DNA from: Oscillospiraceae bacterium
GTDB lineage: Bacteria; Bacillota; Clostridia; UBA1381
DNA: 5,868 nt
Assembly: GCA_020860985.1 (NCBI GenBank)
Contig: JAJBTG010000162.1
Coordinates: forward strand, 1 to 5,868
Direction of reading: 5' to 3'
Part shown: piece by piece, positions 1-5,382 of the stretch
How the letters are laid out: every line of letters starts with the position of its first letter
Position numbering within the stretch: the first letter of the stretch is position 1
Notes under the pieces: model-generated
Database searches by the model: none
Told to the model about the DNA's origin: nothing
What the model saw: only the letters and a program-made list of their open reading frames with translations
Position numbers and translations under genes: made by a program

Positions 1-1110
1 GTGGGGATAACCTCATTTACCGCCGTTAATTTTATTATGCCATTCCTTATGATACTCGGAGCGGTAGGCTTTATGTTCGGTGCCGGCGGAAGCGCCATAG
101 TCGCCAAAACTATGGGAGAGGGCAGGGCGGACAAGGCGCGCCGTCTTTTCTCACTGTTCGTATATGTTTCGACGATTTGCGGCGTAATCATCGCGGCGCT
201 CGGCATTATTTTAATACGCCCCATAGCCGCGGTGCTCGGAGCCGAGGGAGAAATGCTTGAGGGATGTGTTATTTACGGACGGGTTATTTTGCTTGCGCTT
301 CCGGCTTATATGCTTCAGTTTGAGTTTCAAAGCTTCTTTGTGGCTGCCGAAAAACCGCAGCTGGGGTTGTATGTTACCATTGCGGCGGGCGTTGCGAATA
401 TGGCGCTGGACGCTCTTTTGGTCGCGGTGCTTCATCTCGGAACGGTGGGCGCGGCGGCGGCAACGGCGCTCAGTCAATGCGTGGGCGGTATTATTCCTCT
501 GATTTATTTCGGCAGTAAAAATTCAAGCATGCTGCATTTGGTTCGCACAAGGTTTGACGGTAAGGCATTGGTCAAAGCCTGCGCGAACGGCTCCTCGGAA
601 TTGATGTCGAATATATCAATGTCAATCGTCAGTATGCTTTACAATATACAGCTAATTAAATATGCCGGTGAGGACGGAGTTGCCGCATACGGAGTACTGA
701 TGTATGTAAATATGATATTTCTTGCGGCATTTATAGGATATTCCGTGGGAACCGCGCCCGTTATAAGCTACCATTACGGCGCCGGAAATCAAGGCGAGCT
801 TAAAAGCCTGCTAAGAAAGAGCCTTGTTATTATAGGAATATTTTCAATAGCGATGCTGATTGCCGCCGAGGGATTGGCAAAGCCGCTGTCGATGATGTTT
901 GCAAGCTATGATGAGGGACTGCTTGAGTTGACGCTGCGCGGATTTTTGATTTATTCATTCTCGTTCCTGTTCGCGGGTATAGCGGTTTACGGCTCCTCGT
1001 TTTTTACGGCGCTCAACAACGGATTGGTATCGGCGCTGATTTCGTTTTTGAGGACACTGCTGTTCCAGGCTGCGGCCGGTATTGATTTTTCCGCTTATAT
1101 GGGGTATTGA
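1..1110 (+). CDS. MATE family efflux transporter, 5'-truncated by window, frame broken near the 3' end
   Basis: This is an integral membrane antiporter of the MATE (multidrug and toxic compound extrusion) family; such proteins use Na+ or H+ gradients to export drugs or metabolites. The visible part is a chain of hydrophobic segments separated by short polar loops. The signature segment FMFGAGGSAIVAKTMGEG (about residues 24-41) matches the loop after the second helix in bacterial MATE proteins. Family members are usually about 440-460 residues. The GTG at base 1 is not a convincing start: it has no upstream sequence here, and roughly 45 N-terminal residues, including the first helix, would be missing. 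The frame ends in TGA at 1108-1110 after a non-family tail (GIDFSAYMGY), while the expected C-terminus lies in another frame downstream (see 1079-1204). The substrate cannot be inferred. The family call is secure; whether the gene is functional is not. Confidence 0.88.
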   Translation: MGITSFTAVNFIMPFLMILGAVGFMFGAGGSAIVAKTMGEGRADKARRLFSLFVYVSTICGVIIAALGIILIRPIAAVLGAEGEMLEGCVIYGRVILLALPAYMLQFEFQSFFVAAEKPQLGLYVTIAAGVANMALDALLVAVLHLGTVGAAAATALSQCVGGIIPLIYFGSKNSSMLHLVRTRFDGKALVKACANGSSELMSNISMSIVSMLYNIQLIKYAGEDGVAAYGVLMYVNMIFLAAFIGYSVGTAPVISYHYGAGNQGELKSLLRKSLVIIGIFSIAMLIAAEGLAKPLSMMFASYDEGLLELTLRGFLIYSFSFLFAGIAVYGSSFFTALNNGLVSALISFLRTLLFQAAAGIDFSAYMGY

Positions 1111-1204
1111 CGGTATATGGATGTCGATTGTCGCGGCGGAGATTATGGCGGCTCTTACCACGGTTGTGTTCATGGCGGCTCTGAAGAAAAAATATAACTA
1201 TTGA
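1079..1204 (+). pseudogene. Frameshifted C-terminal end of the MATE transporter
   Basis: Reading from 1079 in the +2 frame gives VLIFPLIWGIDGIWMS followed by a last hydrophobic helix and the basic tail LKKKYNY, with TGA at 1202-1204. This is the normal end of a MATE protein: the family ends with an FQ-x7-PL(I/W)xGxDGIW segment and one more helix. Joining frame 1 up to the GCC codon at 1075-1077 with this frame at 1079 gives FQAAAVLIFPLIWGIDGIW, which has the correct family spacing. The simplest explanation is one extra G in the GG at 1078-1079. It may be a true inactivating or truncating mutation or a sequencing/assembly error. No recognised slippery site is visible, so programmed frameshifting is unlikely. 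The repaired window portion would be 400 codons. Confidence 0.8.
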
Positions 1205-1305
1205 TGAACGGGGAAGATACCTGTTGATTAAGACGAGTATGATTTTGAATTTGCTTTTTTGTCATTTTATACGATAAATTATTTGCAAATTTTACATATT
1301 CATAA

Positions 1306-1334
1306 TTGAAAAGTTCATAAAAGTATTGTATAAT
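1306..1334 (+). promoter_or_regulatory. Sigma-A-type promoter for the phosphohexomutase gene
   Basis: TTGAAA at 1306-1311 and a perfect TATAAT at 1329-1334 are separated by exactly 17 nt. The predicted start of transcription is near 1341, about 30 nt before the ATG at 1371. The preceding gap (1205-1305) is AT-rich, and I see no convincing GC-rich terminator in it after the MATE gene. Confidence 0.8.
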
Positions 1335-1355
1335 GTTTATATTAAGATTATTTAT

Positions 1356-1362
1356 AAGGAGG
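1356..1362 (+). promoter_or_regulatory. Ribosome binding site that fixes the phosphohexomutase start
   Basis: AAGGAGG lies 8 nt before the ATG at 1371. The reading frame stays open upstream to a TTG at 1326, but that codon overlaps the -10 box of the promoter and has no Shine-Dalgarno, so the ATG at 1371 is chosen. Confidence 0.85.
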
Positions 1363-1370
1363 AATTATTG

Positions 1371-3104
1371 ATGGGTTATAAGGAAACATACAACCGTTGG
1401 CTTGAAAATCCTGTGGTTGACGAGAACACAAAGGCGGAGCTTCGAGCTATATCGGATAATGAAAAGGAAATCGAGGAAAGATTTTACCGTGACCTTGAAT
1501 TCGGCACGGCGGGAATGAGAGGTATTCTGGGCGCCGGCACAAACAGAATCAATATCTATAATGTAAGGCAGGCAAGTCAGGGCGTTGCCAAATATGTTAA
1601 TTCGCGCGGAGCGGACGCGGCTGTGGCGGGCGTTCTTATCGGTTACGATACGCGTAACTATTCGAGAACTTTTGCGGAGGAAACCGCAAAGGTTCTTACC
1701 TGTGCGGGAATTAAGACGTATCTTTTCCCGATTGTCCATTCTGTTCCGGAGGTATCGTTCGGTATACGTACCCTCGGCTGCGCGGCGGGCGTTATGATTA
1801 CCGCAAGCCACAACCCTAAGGAGTACAACGGATATAAGGTATACGGTCCCGACGGCGGTCAGCTCCCGCCGGATGCCGCGGACGTTGTGGTTGAGGCGAT
1901 AAACAGCTATGATATTTTTGACGACGTTAAATATATCTCGCTTGAGGAGGCGGCTCAAAAGGGTTTGCTTGAAATTCCGGGCGAGGAGCTTGACGAAAAA
2001 TTCCTTGAAACCGTTATGACGCAGCAGCAGAATCCCGAGGCGGTAGCCGAGGTCGCGGATACATTCAAGCTCGTTTATACTCCGTTCCACGGTACGGGTT
2101 CGCGTCCGATAAAGGAAATCCTTAAGAGAATAGGCTTTAAAAACGTGCTTGTTGTAAAGGAGCAGGATACCGAGGACGGCAATTTCCCGACGGTTAAATC
2201 CCCGAATCCCGAGGACCAAGAGGGATTTGAGATTGCATTCGGCATGGCGACGGAGAATGATGTCGAGGTTATCCTCGGTAGCGTCCCGGACTGCGACCGC
2301 GTAGGCATAGTTGTGCGCGATGCCGACGGCGTGTACAGAACGCTTACCGGTAATCAAACAGGCGCGCTGCTTGTTGAATATATCTTGAAATCGAAAAAGG
2401 AAAAGGGTATTCTCCCCGATGACGGCGTTGTTATCAAGACCATAGTAACAACCGAGCTTGCGGCGGCTATTGCCGAAAGCTACGGCGCGGAGGTCATGAA
2501 CGTGCTTACGGGATTTAAGTATATAGGCGAGAAAATGACCGAGTTCGCCGAAAAGGGCAACCACACTTATCTCATAGGCTTTGAGGAAAGCTACGGTTAT
2601 CTTGTCGGAACGCACGCGCGCGATAAGGACGGCGTTGTCGCAACAATGCTGATTGCAGAAATGGCGGCATATTATAAGACAAAGGGCAAGTCGCTTTATG
2701 AGGCTTTGCAGGATATTTACAAAAAATACGGCTACTATGCCGAAAAGACGGTTTCTTTCACCATGCCCGGCAAGGACGGTATGGAGAAAATGTCGGCGCT
2801 GCTTACCGATATTCGCGAAAATCCGCCAAAGAATGTCGCTGGTATGGACATTGTTCTCTATACGGATTATCAGTCGCAGACCGTTAAGGACACAAAGGGC
2901 GGAATATCTTCGATACAGGGACTTCCCAAGTCAAACGTATTGAAATATAATTTGTCCGACGACAAGTCGTATTTCATCGTAAGACCGTCGGGAACGGAGC
3001 CGAAGATTAAAATCTATCTCGGCACCTTTGCGGACAGCCTTGAATCGGCGCAGGCAACAATAGAGAAAATTCTTGCGGACTGTAAAGCTCAGCTGGGACT
3101 GTAA
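1371..3104 (+). CDS. pgcA: Phospho-sugar mutase (phosphoglucomutase/phosphomannomutase, alpha-D-phosphohexomutase family)
   Basis: A 577-residue cytoplasmic enzyme expected to interconvert glucose-1-phosphate and glucose-6-phosphate (or the mannose equivalents), supplying UDP-glucose and cell-envelope sugars. The length is close to B. subtilis PgcA. All four domain signatures are in order: FGTAGMRG at residues 44-51; the phosphoserine loop ITASHNPKEYNGYKVYG with active Ser146; the metal loop at 305-309; the sugar-binding GFEESYG at 403-409; and the C-terminal phosphate-binding RPSGTEPK at 538-545. The oddity is the metal loop. The family has D-x-D-x-D-R (for example DPDCDR), but here it reads VPDCDR, so the first Asp ligand is Val305 (codon GTC at 2283-2285), while Asp307, Asp309 and Arg310 remain. 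Activity may be reduced, or this may be an error. The gene has its own promoter and terminator and is probably monocistronic. Glucose versus mannose preference cannot be read from sequence. Confidence 0.93.
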   Translation: MGYKETYNRWLENPVVDENTKAELRAISDNEKEIEERFYRDLEFGTAGMRGILGAGTNRINIYNVRQASQGVAKYVNSRGADAAVAGVLIGYDTRNYSRTFAEETAKVLTCAGIKTYLFPIVHSVPEVSFGIRTLGCAAGVMITASHNPKEYNGYKVYGPDGGQLPPDAADVVVEAINSYDIFDDVKYISLEEAAQKGLLEIPGEELDEKFLETVMTQQQNPEAVAEVADTFKLVYTPFHGTGSRPIKEILKRIGFKNVLVVKEQDTEDGNFPTVKSPNPEDQEGFEIAFGMATENDVEVILGSVPDCDRVGIVVRDADGVYRTLTGNQTGALLVEYILKSKKEKGILPDDGVVIKTIVTTELAAAIAESYGAEVMNVLTGFKYIGEKMTEFAEKGNHTYLIGFEESYGYLVGTHARDKDGVVATMLIAEMAAYYKTKGKSLYEALQDIYKKYGYYAEKTVSFTMPGKDGMEKMSALLTDIRENPPKNVAGMDIVLYTDYQSQTVKDTKGGISSIQGLPKSNVLKYNLSDDKSYFIVRPSGTEPKIKIYLGTFADSLESAQATIEKILADCKAQLGL

Positions 3105-3153
3105 TATTTTCGATTGGCGAAAATTTTGTTTGACGTAAAAATTTAAATTTAAG

Positions 3154-3182
3154 GGCTGTCGGCGATTACGCCGACAGCCTTT
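3154..3182 (+). terminator. Rho-independent-like terminator after the phosphohexomutase gene
   Basis: There is a perfect 11-bp GC-rich stem, GGCTGTCGGCG (3154-3164) with CGCCGACAGCC (3169-3179), and an ATTA loop. It is followed by only three T residues before GACG, so the U-tract is short. A weaker AT-rich 7-bp hairpin (3106-3112 with 3118-3124) directly follows the stop codon and may assist. The gap 3183-3248 holds nothing else I can recognise. Confidence 0.72.
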
Positions 3183-3248
3183 GACGTTCCGCGCCTCAAC
3201 AGGTGGGGATGTTTTTCTAAACTACCGGAAATCGAAAAAAGACAAAAC

Positions 3249-3277
3249 TTGACGAATTTTGTATTTTGTTATACAAT
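3249..3277 (+). promoter_or_regulatory. Sigma-A-type promoter for mltG-trmR
   Basis: TTGACG at 3249-3254 and TACAAT at 3272-3277 are separated by 17 nt, each with one mismatch to consensus. The predicted transcription start is about 3284, giving a leader of about 24 nt that carries AAGGAGG at 3293-3299, 8 nt before the mltG ATG. Confidence 0.8.
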
Positions 3278-3307
3278 AGAAGCAACAGATAAAAGGAGGT
3301 TGCTTAT

Positions 3308-4411
3308 ATGGCAGTTAAGGTAAGAGAAACAGGCTACGGAAAATGGAAGATTCCCGTTATAATAATCGCGGTGATTCTTGTTATCATATGCGTTATCACG
3401 GGTATACTTTTAAAGGACAGCACGGGAGTGGATTTATCGGAAGAATCGGTGCGAATCGAGGTTGCCTCCGGCGACGGAGTTGACGTTGTGACTTCAAAGC
3501 TGTCGGAAAGTGGAGCTATAAAATATCCGTTTTTATTTAAGATACAGTCAAAGCTGGGCGGTTATACCGAAAATATTCAGCCGGGCGCGGCGACGATAAC
3601 GGACGGTATGAGCTACAGCGAAATTCTGGAGCTTTTGATTACGCCGAATCGCGAAACGACAAAGGTGGTTATTCCCGAAGGCTATGAGGTAAAGCAGATT
3701 GCGGAAAAGCTCTGCGAGGAGGGACTTGTTACATGGGATGAATTCTACGACGCTCTCAATCCCGAGGACTATGATTACAGATTTTTACAGGATTTACCTG
3801 AAAGAGAGAACAAGATGGAGGGATATCTGTTCCCTGCGACGTACGAAATACCGGCGGGTATGTCCGCGCATGACATTATCGACTTGATGCTTGCCGCGTT
3901 CGACAACCAGTTCAAGGACGAATATTATGAGCAGGCGGCTCTATTTGGAATGACGGTGGACCAGGTTATAACGATGGCGTCGATTGTTGAGCGCGAAACC
4001 GATTCCGACTCGGAGCGCGCAAAGGTTGCCGGAGTGTTCTACAACCGCAGAAACGCCGGCATGAAATTCCAGTCCTGCGCGACGGTTCAGTATATCTTGG
4101 GTGAGAGAAAGCCGGTTCTTTCGATTGCGGATACTCAAATCGATTCGCCGTACAACACATATCTGTACGCCGATTTCCCGATAGGCCCAATCTGCAACCC
4201 GGGTATTGAATGTATCGAAGCGGCGCTCTATCCCGAGGCTACGGACGCTTATTATTTCGTTCTCGGCAAAAACGGAGAGCATATTTTCTCAACCACCTAC
4301 GAGGAGCATTTGGCGGCAATCGCCGAATCCGACCCGACCGTAAGCGTTGACAGCTCCGCGATAGAAAACCAGGATGAAAAAATCGGGACGATAGCGGAAA
4401 ATCTTCAGTAA
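3308..4411 (+). CDS. mltG: Endolytic murein transglycosylase MltG (YceG-like)
   Basis: A 367-residue membrane-anchored lytic transglycosylase that cleaves nascent glycan strands inside the chain and is thought to set strand length or end synthesis. A short basic N-terminus is followed by one transmembrane helix (about residues 15-35, IPVIIIAVILVIICVITGIL), which places the rest outside the membrane. A LysM-like subdomain (about 45-140) includes VIPEGYEVKQIAEKL. The YceG catalytic domain follows with EGYLFPATYEI (171-181), ASIVERET with the presumed catalytic Glu228, QSCATVQY (255-262), SPYNTYLY (280-287) and GPICNPG (293-299). A short acidic tail ends the protein. The ATG is supported by AAGGAGG 8 nt upstream. 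trmR starts 10 nt after the stop, and its ribosome binding site overlaps the mltG stop codon, so the two are cotranscribed. The order mltG-trmR matches B. subtilis yrrL-yrrM. All expected motifs are intact. Confidence 0.95.
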   Translation: MAVKVRETGYGKWKIPVIIIAVILVIICVITGILLKDSTGVDLSEESVRIEVASGDGVDVVTSKLSESGAIKYPFLFKIQSKLGGYTENIQPGAATITDGMSYSEILELLITPNRETTKVVIPEGYEVKQIAEKLCEEGLVTWDEFYDALNPEDYDYRFLQDLPERENKMEGYLFPATYEIPAGMSAHDIIDLMLAAFDNQFKDEYYEQAALFGMTVDQVITMASIVERETDSDSERAKVAGVFYNRRNAGMKFQSCATVQYILGERKPVLSIADTQIDSPYNTYLYADFPIGPICNPGIECIEAALYPEATDAYYFVLGKNGEHIFSTTYEEHLAAIAESDPTVSVDSSAIENQDEKIGTIAENLQ

Positions 4412-4421
4412 GGAGCAGAGC

Positions 4422-5087
4422 ATGATAGAATACGATAAGGATGCTATAGTTCCGCCGTATATAACGGAATATCTGCGTGAGAAAACCGTGCATAACGACG
4501 CGCTGCTGCATGAGCTTGAGGCATATGCAAAGGAGAACAGCGTACCGATTGTAGAGCCGGAAACGGCAAGATTTCTGTCGGTTATGACCGAAATTAAAAA
4601 GCCGCTCCGTATTCTTGAAATCGGCTGTGCGATAGGCTATTCGGCTATTCTTATGTCAAAGGGACTCGCGGACGGAGGAAAAATCACTACCATAGAATAC
4701 AATAATGACATGGTAAATATCGCCCGTAAAAATATCGGGAAAGCCGGACTTTCCGACACGATAACCGTAATAGAAGCGGACGCTAAGGATTACCTCGCGT
4801 ATATAGACGATGATGAGGTGTTTGACATAATTTTCCTTGACGGTCCGAAAGCGCATTATATTTATATGCTTGACGATTGCGTAAGACTGCTCAAAAAGGG
4901 CGGGATTATAATATCCGATAATGTGCTGTATAAGGGCATGATTGCGGATGATAACCATGTTGTGCGCCGTAAAATCACGATAGTAAAGCGGCTTAGAAAA
5001 TACATTGACGCGCTTATGGAGCATGAGAAGCTTAAAACCGCCCTGCTGCCGCTCGGCGACGGCGTGACCGTTTCGGTTAAAATTTGA
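4422..5087 (+). CDS. trmR: TrmR-type SAM-dependent O-methyltransferase (tRNA 5-hydroxyuridine methyltransferase)
   Basis: A 221-residue soluble class I methyltransferase of the COMT-like, metal-dependent family. In B. subtilis the equivalent TrmR (YrrM) methylates 5-hydroxyuridine at position 34 of tRNA to 5-methoxyuridine. SAM-binding motif I is ILEIGCAIGYSAI (64-76), the acidic ribose contact is in TTIEYNND (89-96), and VIEADAKDYL (117-125) holds the adenine-side Asp. LDGPKAHY (139-146) and SDN (165-167) supply the likely metal ligands Asp140, Asp166 and Asn167. The protein ends with the usual LPLGDGVTVSVK. The ATG is preceded by TAAGGAG (4409-4415), 6 nt away and overlapping the mltG stop. 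The tRNA role is inferred from the fold plus its place between mltG and a U32/TrhP gene; a small-molecule O-methyltransferase is the alternative. No terminator follows before the next promoter at 5096. Confidence 0.88.
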   Translation: MIEYDKDAIVPPYITEYLREKTVHNDALLHELEAYAKENSVPIVEPETARFLSVMTEIKKPLRILEIGCAIGYSAILMSKGLADGGKITTIEYNNDMVNIARKNIGKAGLSDTITVIEADAKDYLAYIDDDEVFDIIFLDGPKAHYIYMLDDCVRLLKKGGIIISDNVLYKGMIADDNHVVRRKITIVKRLRKYIDALMEHEKLKTALLPLGDGVTVSVKI

Positions 5088-5095
5088 AAAAGCTA

Positions 5096-5124
5096 TTGAT
5101 TTTTTTATAAAAGTGCGATATAAT
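5096..5124 (+). promoter_or_regulatory. Strong plus-strand promoter for a candidate antisense RNA
   Basis: TTGATT at 5096-5101 and a perfect TATAAT at 5119-5124 have a 17-nt spacer, starting 9 nt after the trmR stop. The predicted transcription start is near 5131. No plus-strand gene with a ribosome binding site follows for 300 nt, so the product is probably a small RNA, or alternatively a long structured leader of trhP. Confidence 0.75.
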
Positions 5125-5129
5125 AAAAA

Positions 5130-5140
5130 CAGATACAGAG
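5130..5140 (+). repeat. Left copy of an 11-nt inverted repeat
   Basis: CAGATACAGAG is repeated exactly, in inverse orientation, at 5353-5363. Each copy lies at or near the predicted 5' end of its own transcript, so the plus-strand RNA and the minus-strand mRNA would carry the same 5' segment. Confidence 0.7.
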
Positions 5141-5154
5141 GTATGCCGTAAAAC
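5138..5154 (+). repeat. Left copy of an imperfect 17-nt direct repeat (candidate antisense pairing site)
   Basis: GAGGTATGCCGTAAAAC here and GAGGCTAACCGTCAAAC at 5326-5342 are identical at 12 of 17 positions. Because the two copies are transcribed from opposite strands, the RNAs are complementary there. Two of the five differences become G-U wobbles, leaving 14 of 17 positions paired. This is analogous in principle to the DRa/DRb repeats of the Enterococcus par locus. Confidence 0.5.
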
Positions 5155-5185
5155 GGTTGCCTCGGTTTGGTTATTTAAATTTGAA

Positions 5186-5218
5186 AATAACCGTCGCGGG
5201 GCTAGAGCGACGGTTATT
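5186..5218 (-). terminator. Terminator of the small-peptide mRNA, possibly bidirectional
   Basis: A perfect 12-bp inverted repeat, AATAACCGTCGC (5186-5197) with GCGACGGTTATT (5207-5218), surrounds a 9-nt loop. Read on the minus strand it is followed by TTC, extending a stem-end T-run (TTATTTTC), as in an intrinsic terminator. The minus-strand stop codon (5216-5214) lies inside the stem. In the plus direction the tract after the stem is poor, but the hairpin could still stop some mltG-trmR and antisense transcripts. Confidence 0.7.
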
Positions 5219-5294
5219 GTACTTTATAAGCTGATATTATCAAAAAGATAATAACAAAAATTAAAATAAAAATTAACTTTTTTGCAGCTTTCAT
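5214..5294 (-). CDS. 26-residue hydrophobic membrane peptide, candidate type I toxin
   Basis: ATG at 5294-5292 reads 26 codons to TAA at 5216-5214. The peptide has a short basic N-terminus (MKAAKK), then 14 consecutive Ile/Leu/Phe/Val residues (7-20), then SAYKVQ, so it is expected to form one short transmembrane helix. It is preceded by GGAGGTGAT (5306-5298), a nine-base match to the anti-Shine-Dalgarno, with 7 nt between GGAGG and the ATG. That is one of the strongest ribosome binding sites in the window and argues against a chance ORF. The signal is buried in a hairpin (5299-5327). The size, membrane character, structured mRNA, terminator overlapping the stop, and convergent plus-strand promoter fit type I toxins such as Fst or TxpA/BsrG. 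The sequence is not one I recognise as a named toxin. It could instead be a small regulatory or leader peptide. Confidence 0.62.
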   Translation of the reverse strand: MKAAKKLIFILIFVIIFLIISAYKVQ

Positions 5295-5298
5295 ACTA

Positions 5299-5327
5299 TC
5301 ACCTCCCTGCTCGTAAGCACGAGGTGA
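5299..5327 (-). promoter_or_regulatory. Hairpin sequestering the peptide's Shine-Dalgarno
   Basis: On the minus strand, UCACCUC (5327-5321) pairs perfectly with GAGGUGA (5305-5299), which contains the core of the ribosome binding site. Inside it a second stem, UGCU (5319-5316) with AGCA (5311-5308), closes on a UACG tetraloop. The stem therefore has 11 Watson-Crick pairs, broken only by a 1x2 internal loop. It should keep the mRNA poorly translated until refolded or processed, a recurrent feature of type I toxin messages. Confidence 0.65.
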
Positions 5328-5342
5328 GGCTAACCGTCAAAC
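5326..5342 (+). repeat. Right copy of the imperfect 17-nt direct repeat
   Basis: This copy partners 5138-5154. In the peptide mRNA it lies mostly between the 5' hairpin and the Shine-Dalgarno hairpin, with a few bases in each. An antisense RNA pairing here would contact the leader next to the ribosome binding site. Confidence 0.5.
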
Positions 5343-5372
5343 TCGCAATACACTCTGTATCTGCGAGTTTGA
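5337..5372. terminator. Long hairpin: mRNA 5' stem on the minus strand, possible terminator on the plus strand
   Basis: TCAAACTCGCA (5337-5347) pairs with TGCGAGTTTGA (5362-5372). Inside it ATACA (5348-5352) pairs with TGTAT (5356-5360) around a 3-nt loop, with one bulged base at 5361. In total that is 16 bp. On the plus strand the stem is followed by TTTTATC, so it could terminate antisense transcripts or read-through from mltG-trmR before trhP. On the minus strand most of it falls at the predicted 5' end of the peptide mRNA, where terminal stems commonly protect against decay. Confidence 0.55.
5353..5363 (-). repeat. Right copy of the 11-nt inverted repeat
   Basis: Read on the minus strand this is CAGATACAGAG, identical to 5130-5140 on the plus strand. 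It forms the upper part of the hairpin at 5337-5372. Confidence 0.7.
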
Positions 5373-5380
5373 TTTTATCA
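5372..5380 (-). promoter_or_regulatory. Candidate extended -10 promoter for the peptide mRNA
   Basis: On the minus strand TGATAAAAT (5380-5372) fits an extended -10 element (TGn plus TAAAAT, one mismatch to TATAAT). No good -35 lies 16-18 nt upstream; a perfect TTGACA (5389-5384) is too close to serve this -10 box. The predicted start is near 5365, at the 5' hairpin. This is the weakest part of the toxin-antitoxin model. Confidence 0.4.
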
Positions 5381-5382
5381 CA

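Larger units (their letters stand above)
5131..5218 (+). ncRNA. Candidate antisense (antitoxin) RNA, 3' end uncertain
   Basis: The start is inferred from the promoter at 5096-5124. The RNA would fold a 5' hairpin: GAGG (5138-5141) pairs with CCTC (5160-5163) and CCG (5146-5148) with CGG (5154-5156) around a TAAAA loop, the stem holding about ten pairs including wobbles and one bulge. It then runs into the 12-bp hairpin at 5186-5218, which it shares in reverse with the convergent peptide mRNA. That hairpin has a poor T-run in this direction (GTACTTTA), so transcripts may continue to the hairpin at 5337-5372, which is followed by TTTT; that longer form would cover the whole peptide gene. The layout resembles convergent type I systems such as TxpA/RatA or par (Fst). 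The RNA is predicted, not recognised as a named family. Confidence 0.5.

Noticed and set aside
1..3. GTG at base 1 as the true start of the MATE gene.
   Set aside because: The protein would lack the family's first helix and about 45 residues, and the window edge gives no upstream ribosome binding site; it is more likely an internal Val codon.
955..1173. Minus-strand 72-codon frame across the end of the MATE gene.
   Set aside because: It mirrors the transporter's coding sequence and shows no start signal or recognisable motif.
1281..1290. ATTTGCAAAT palindrome upstream of the phosphohexomutase promoter as an operator.
   Set aside because: It is a short AT-rich palindrome with no second copy or recognised regulator motif, and could be chance in this AT-rich gap.
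1326..1370. An upstream TTG start for the phosphohexomutase, adding 15 residues.
   Set aside because: It overlaps the -10 box, lacks a Shine-Dalgarno, and the ATG at 1371 has an ideal one at 8 nt.
1365..2615. A 416-codon open frame on the minus strand opposite the phosphohexomutase gene.
   Set aside because: It is antisense to a gene with complete family motifs, has no convincing ribosome binding site or family signature, and is rich in Arg/Leu/Val as expected from mirror codons.
3941..4511. Overlapping minus-strand frames opposite mltG and the start of trmR.
   Set aside because: Both plus-strand genes have complete motifs and good start signals; the minus frames have neither.
5144..5152. 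ATG CCG TAA mini-ORF just after the plus promoter.
   Set aside because: It has only two codons and sits inside a hairpin stem; it is better explained as RNA structure.
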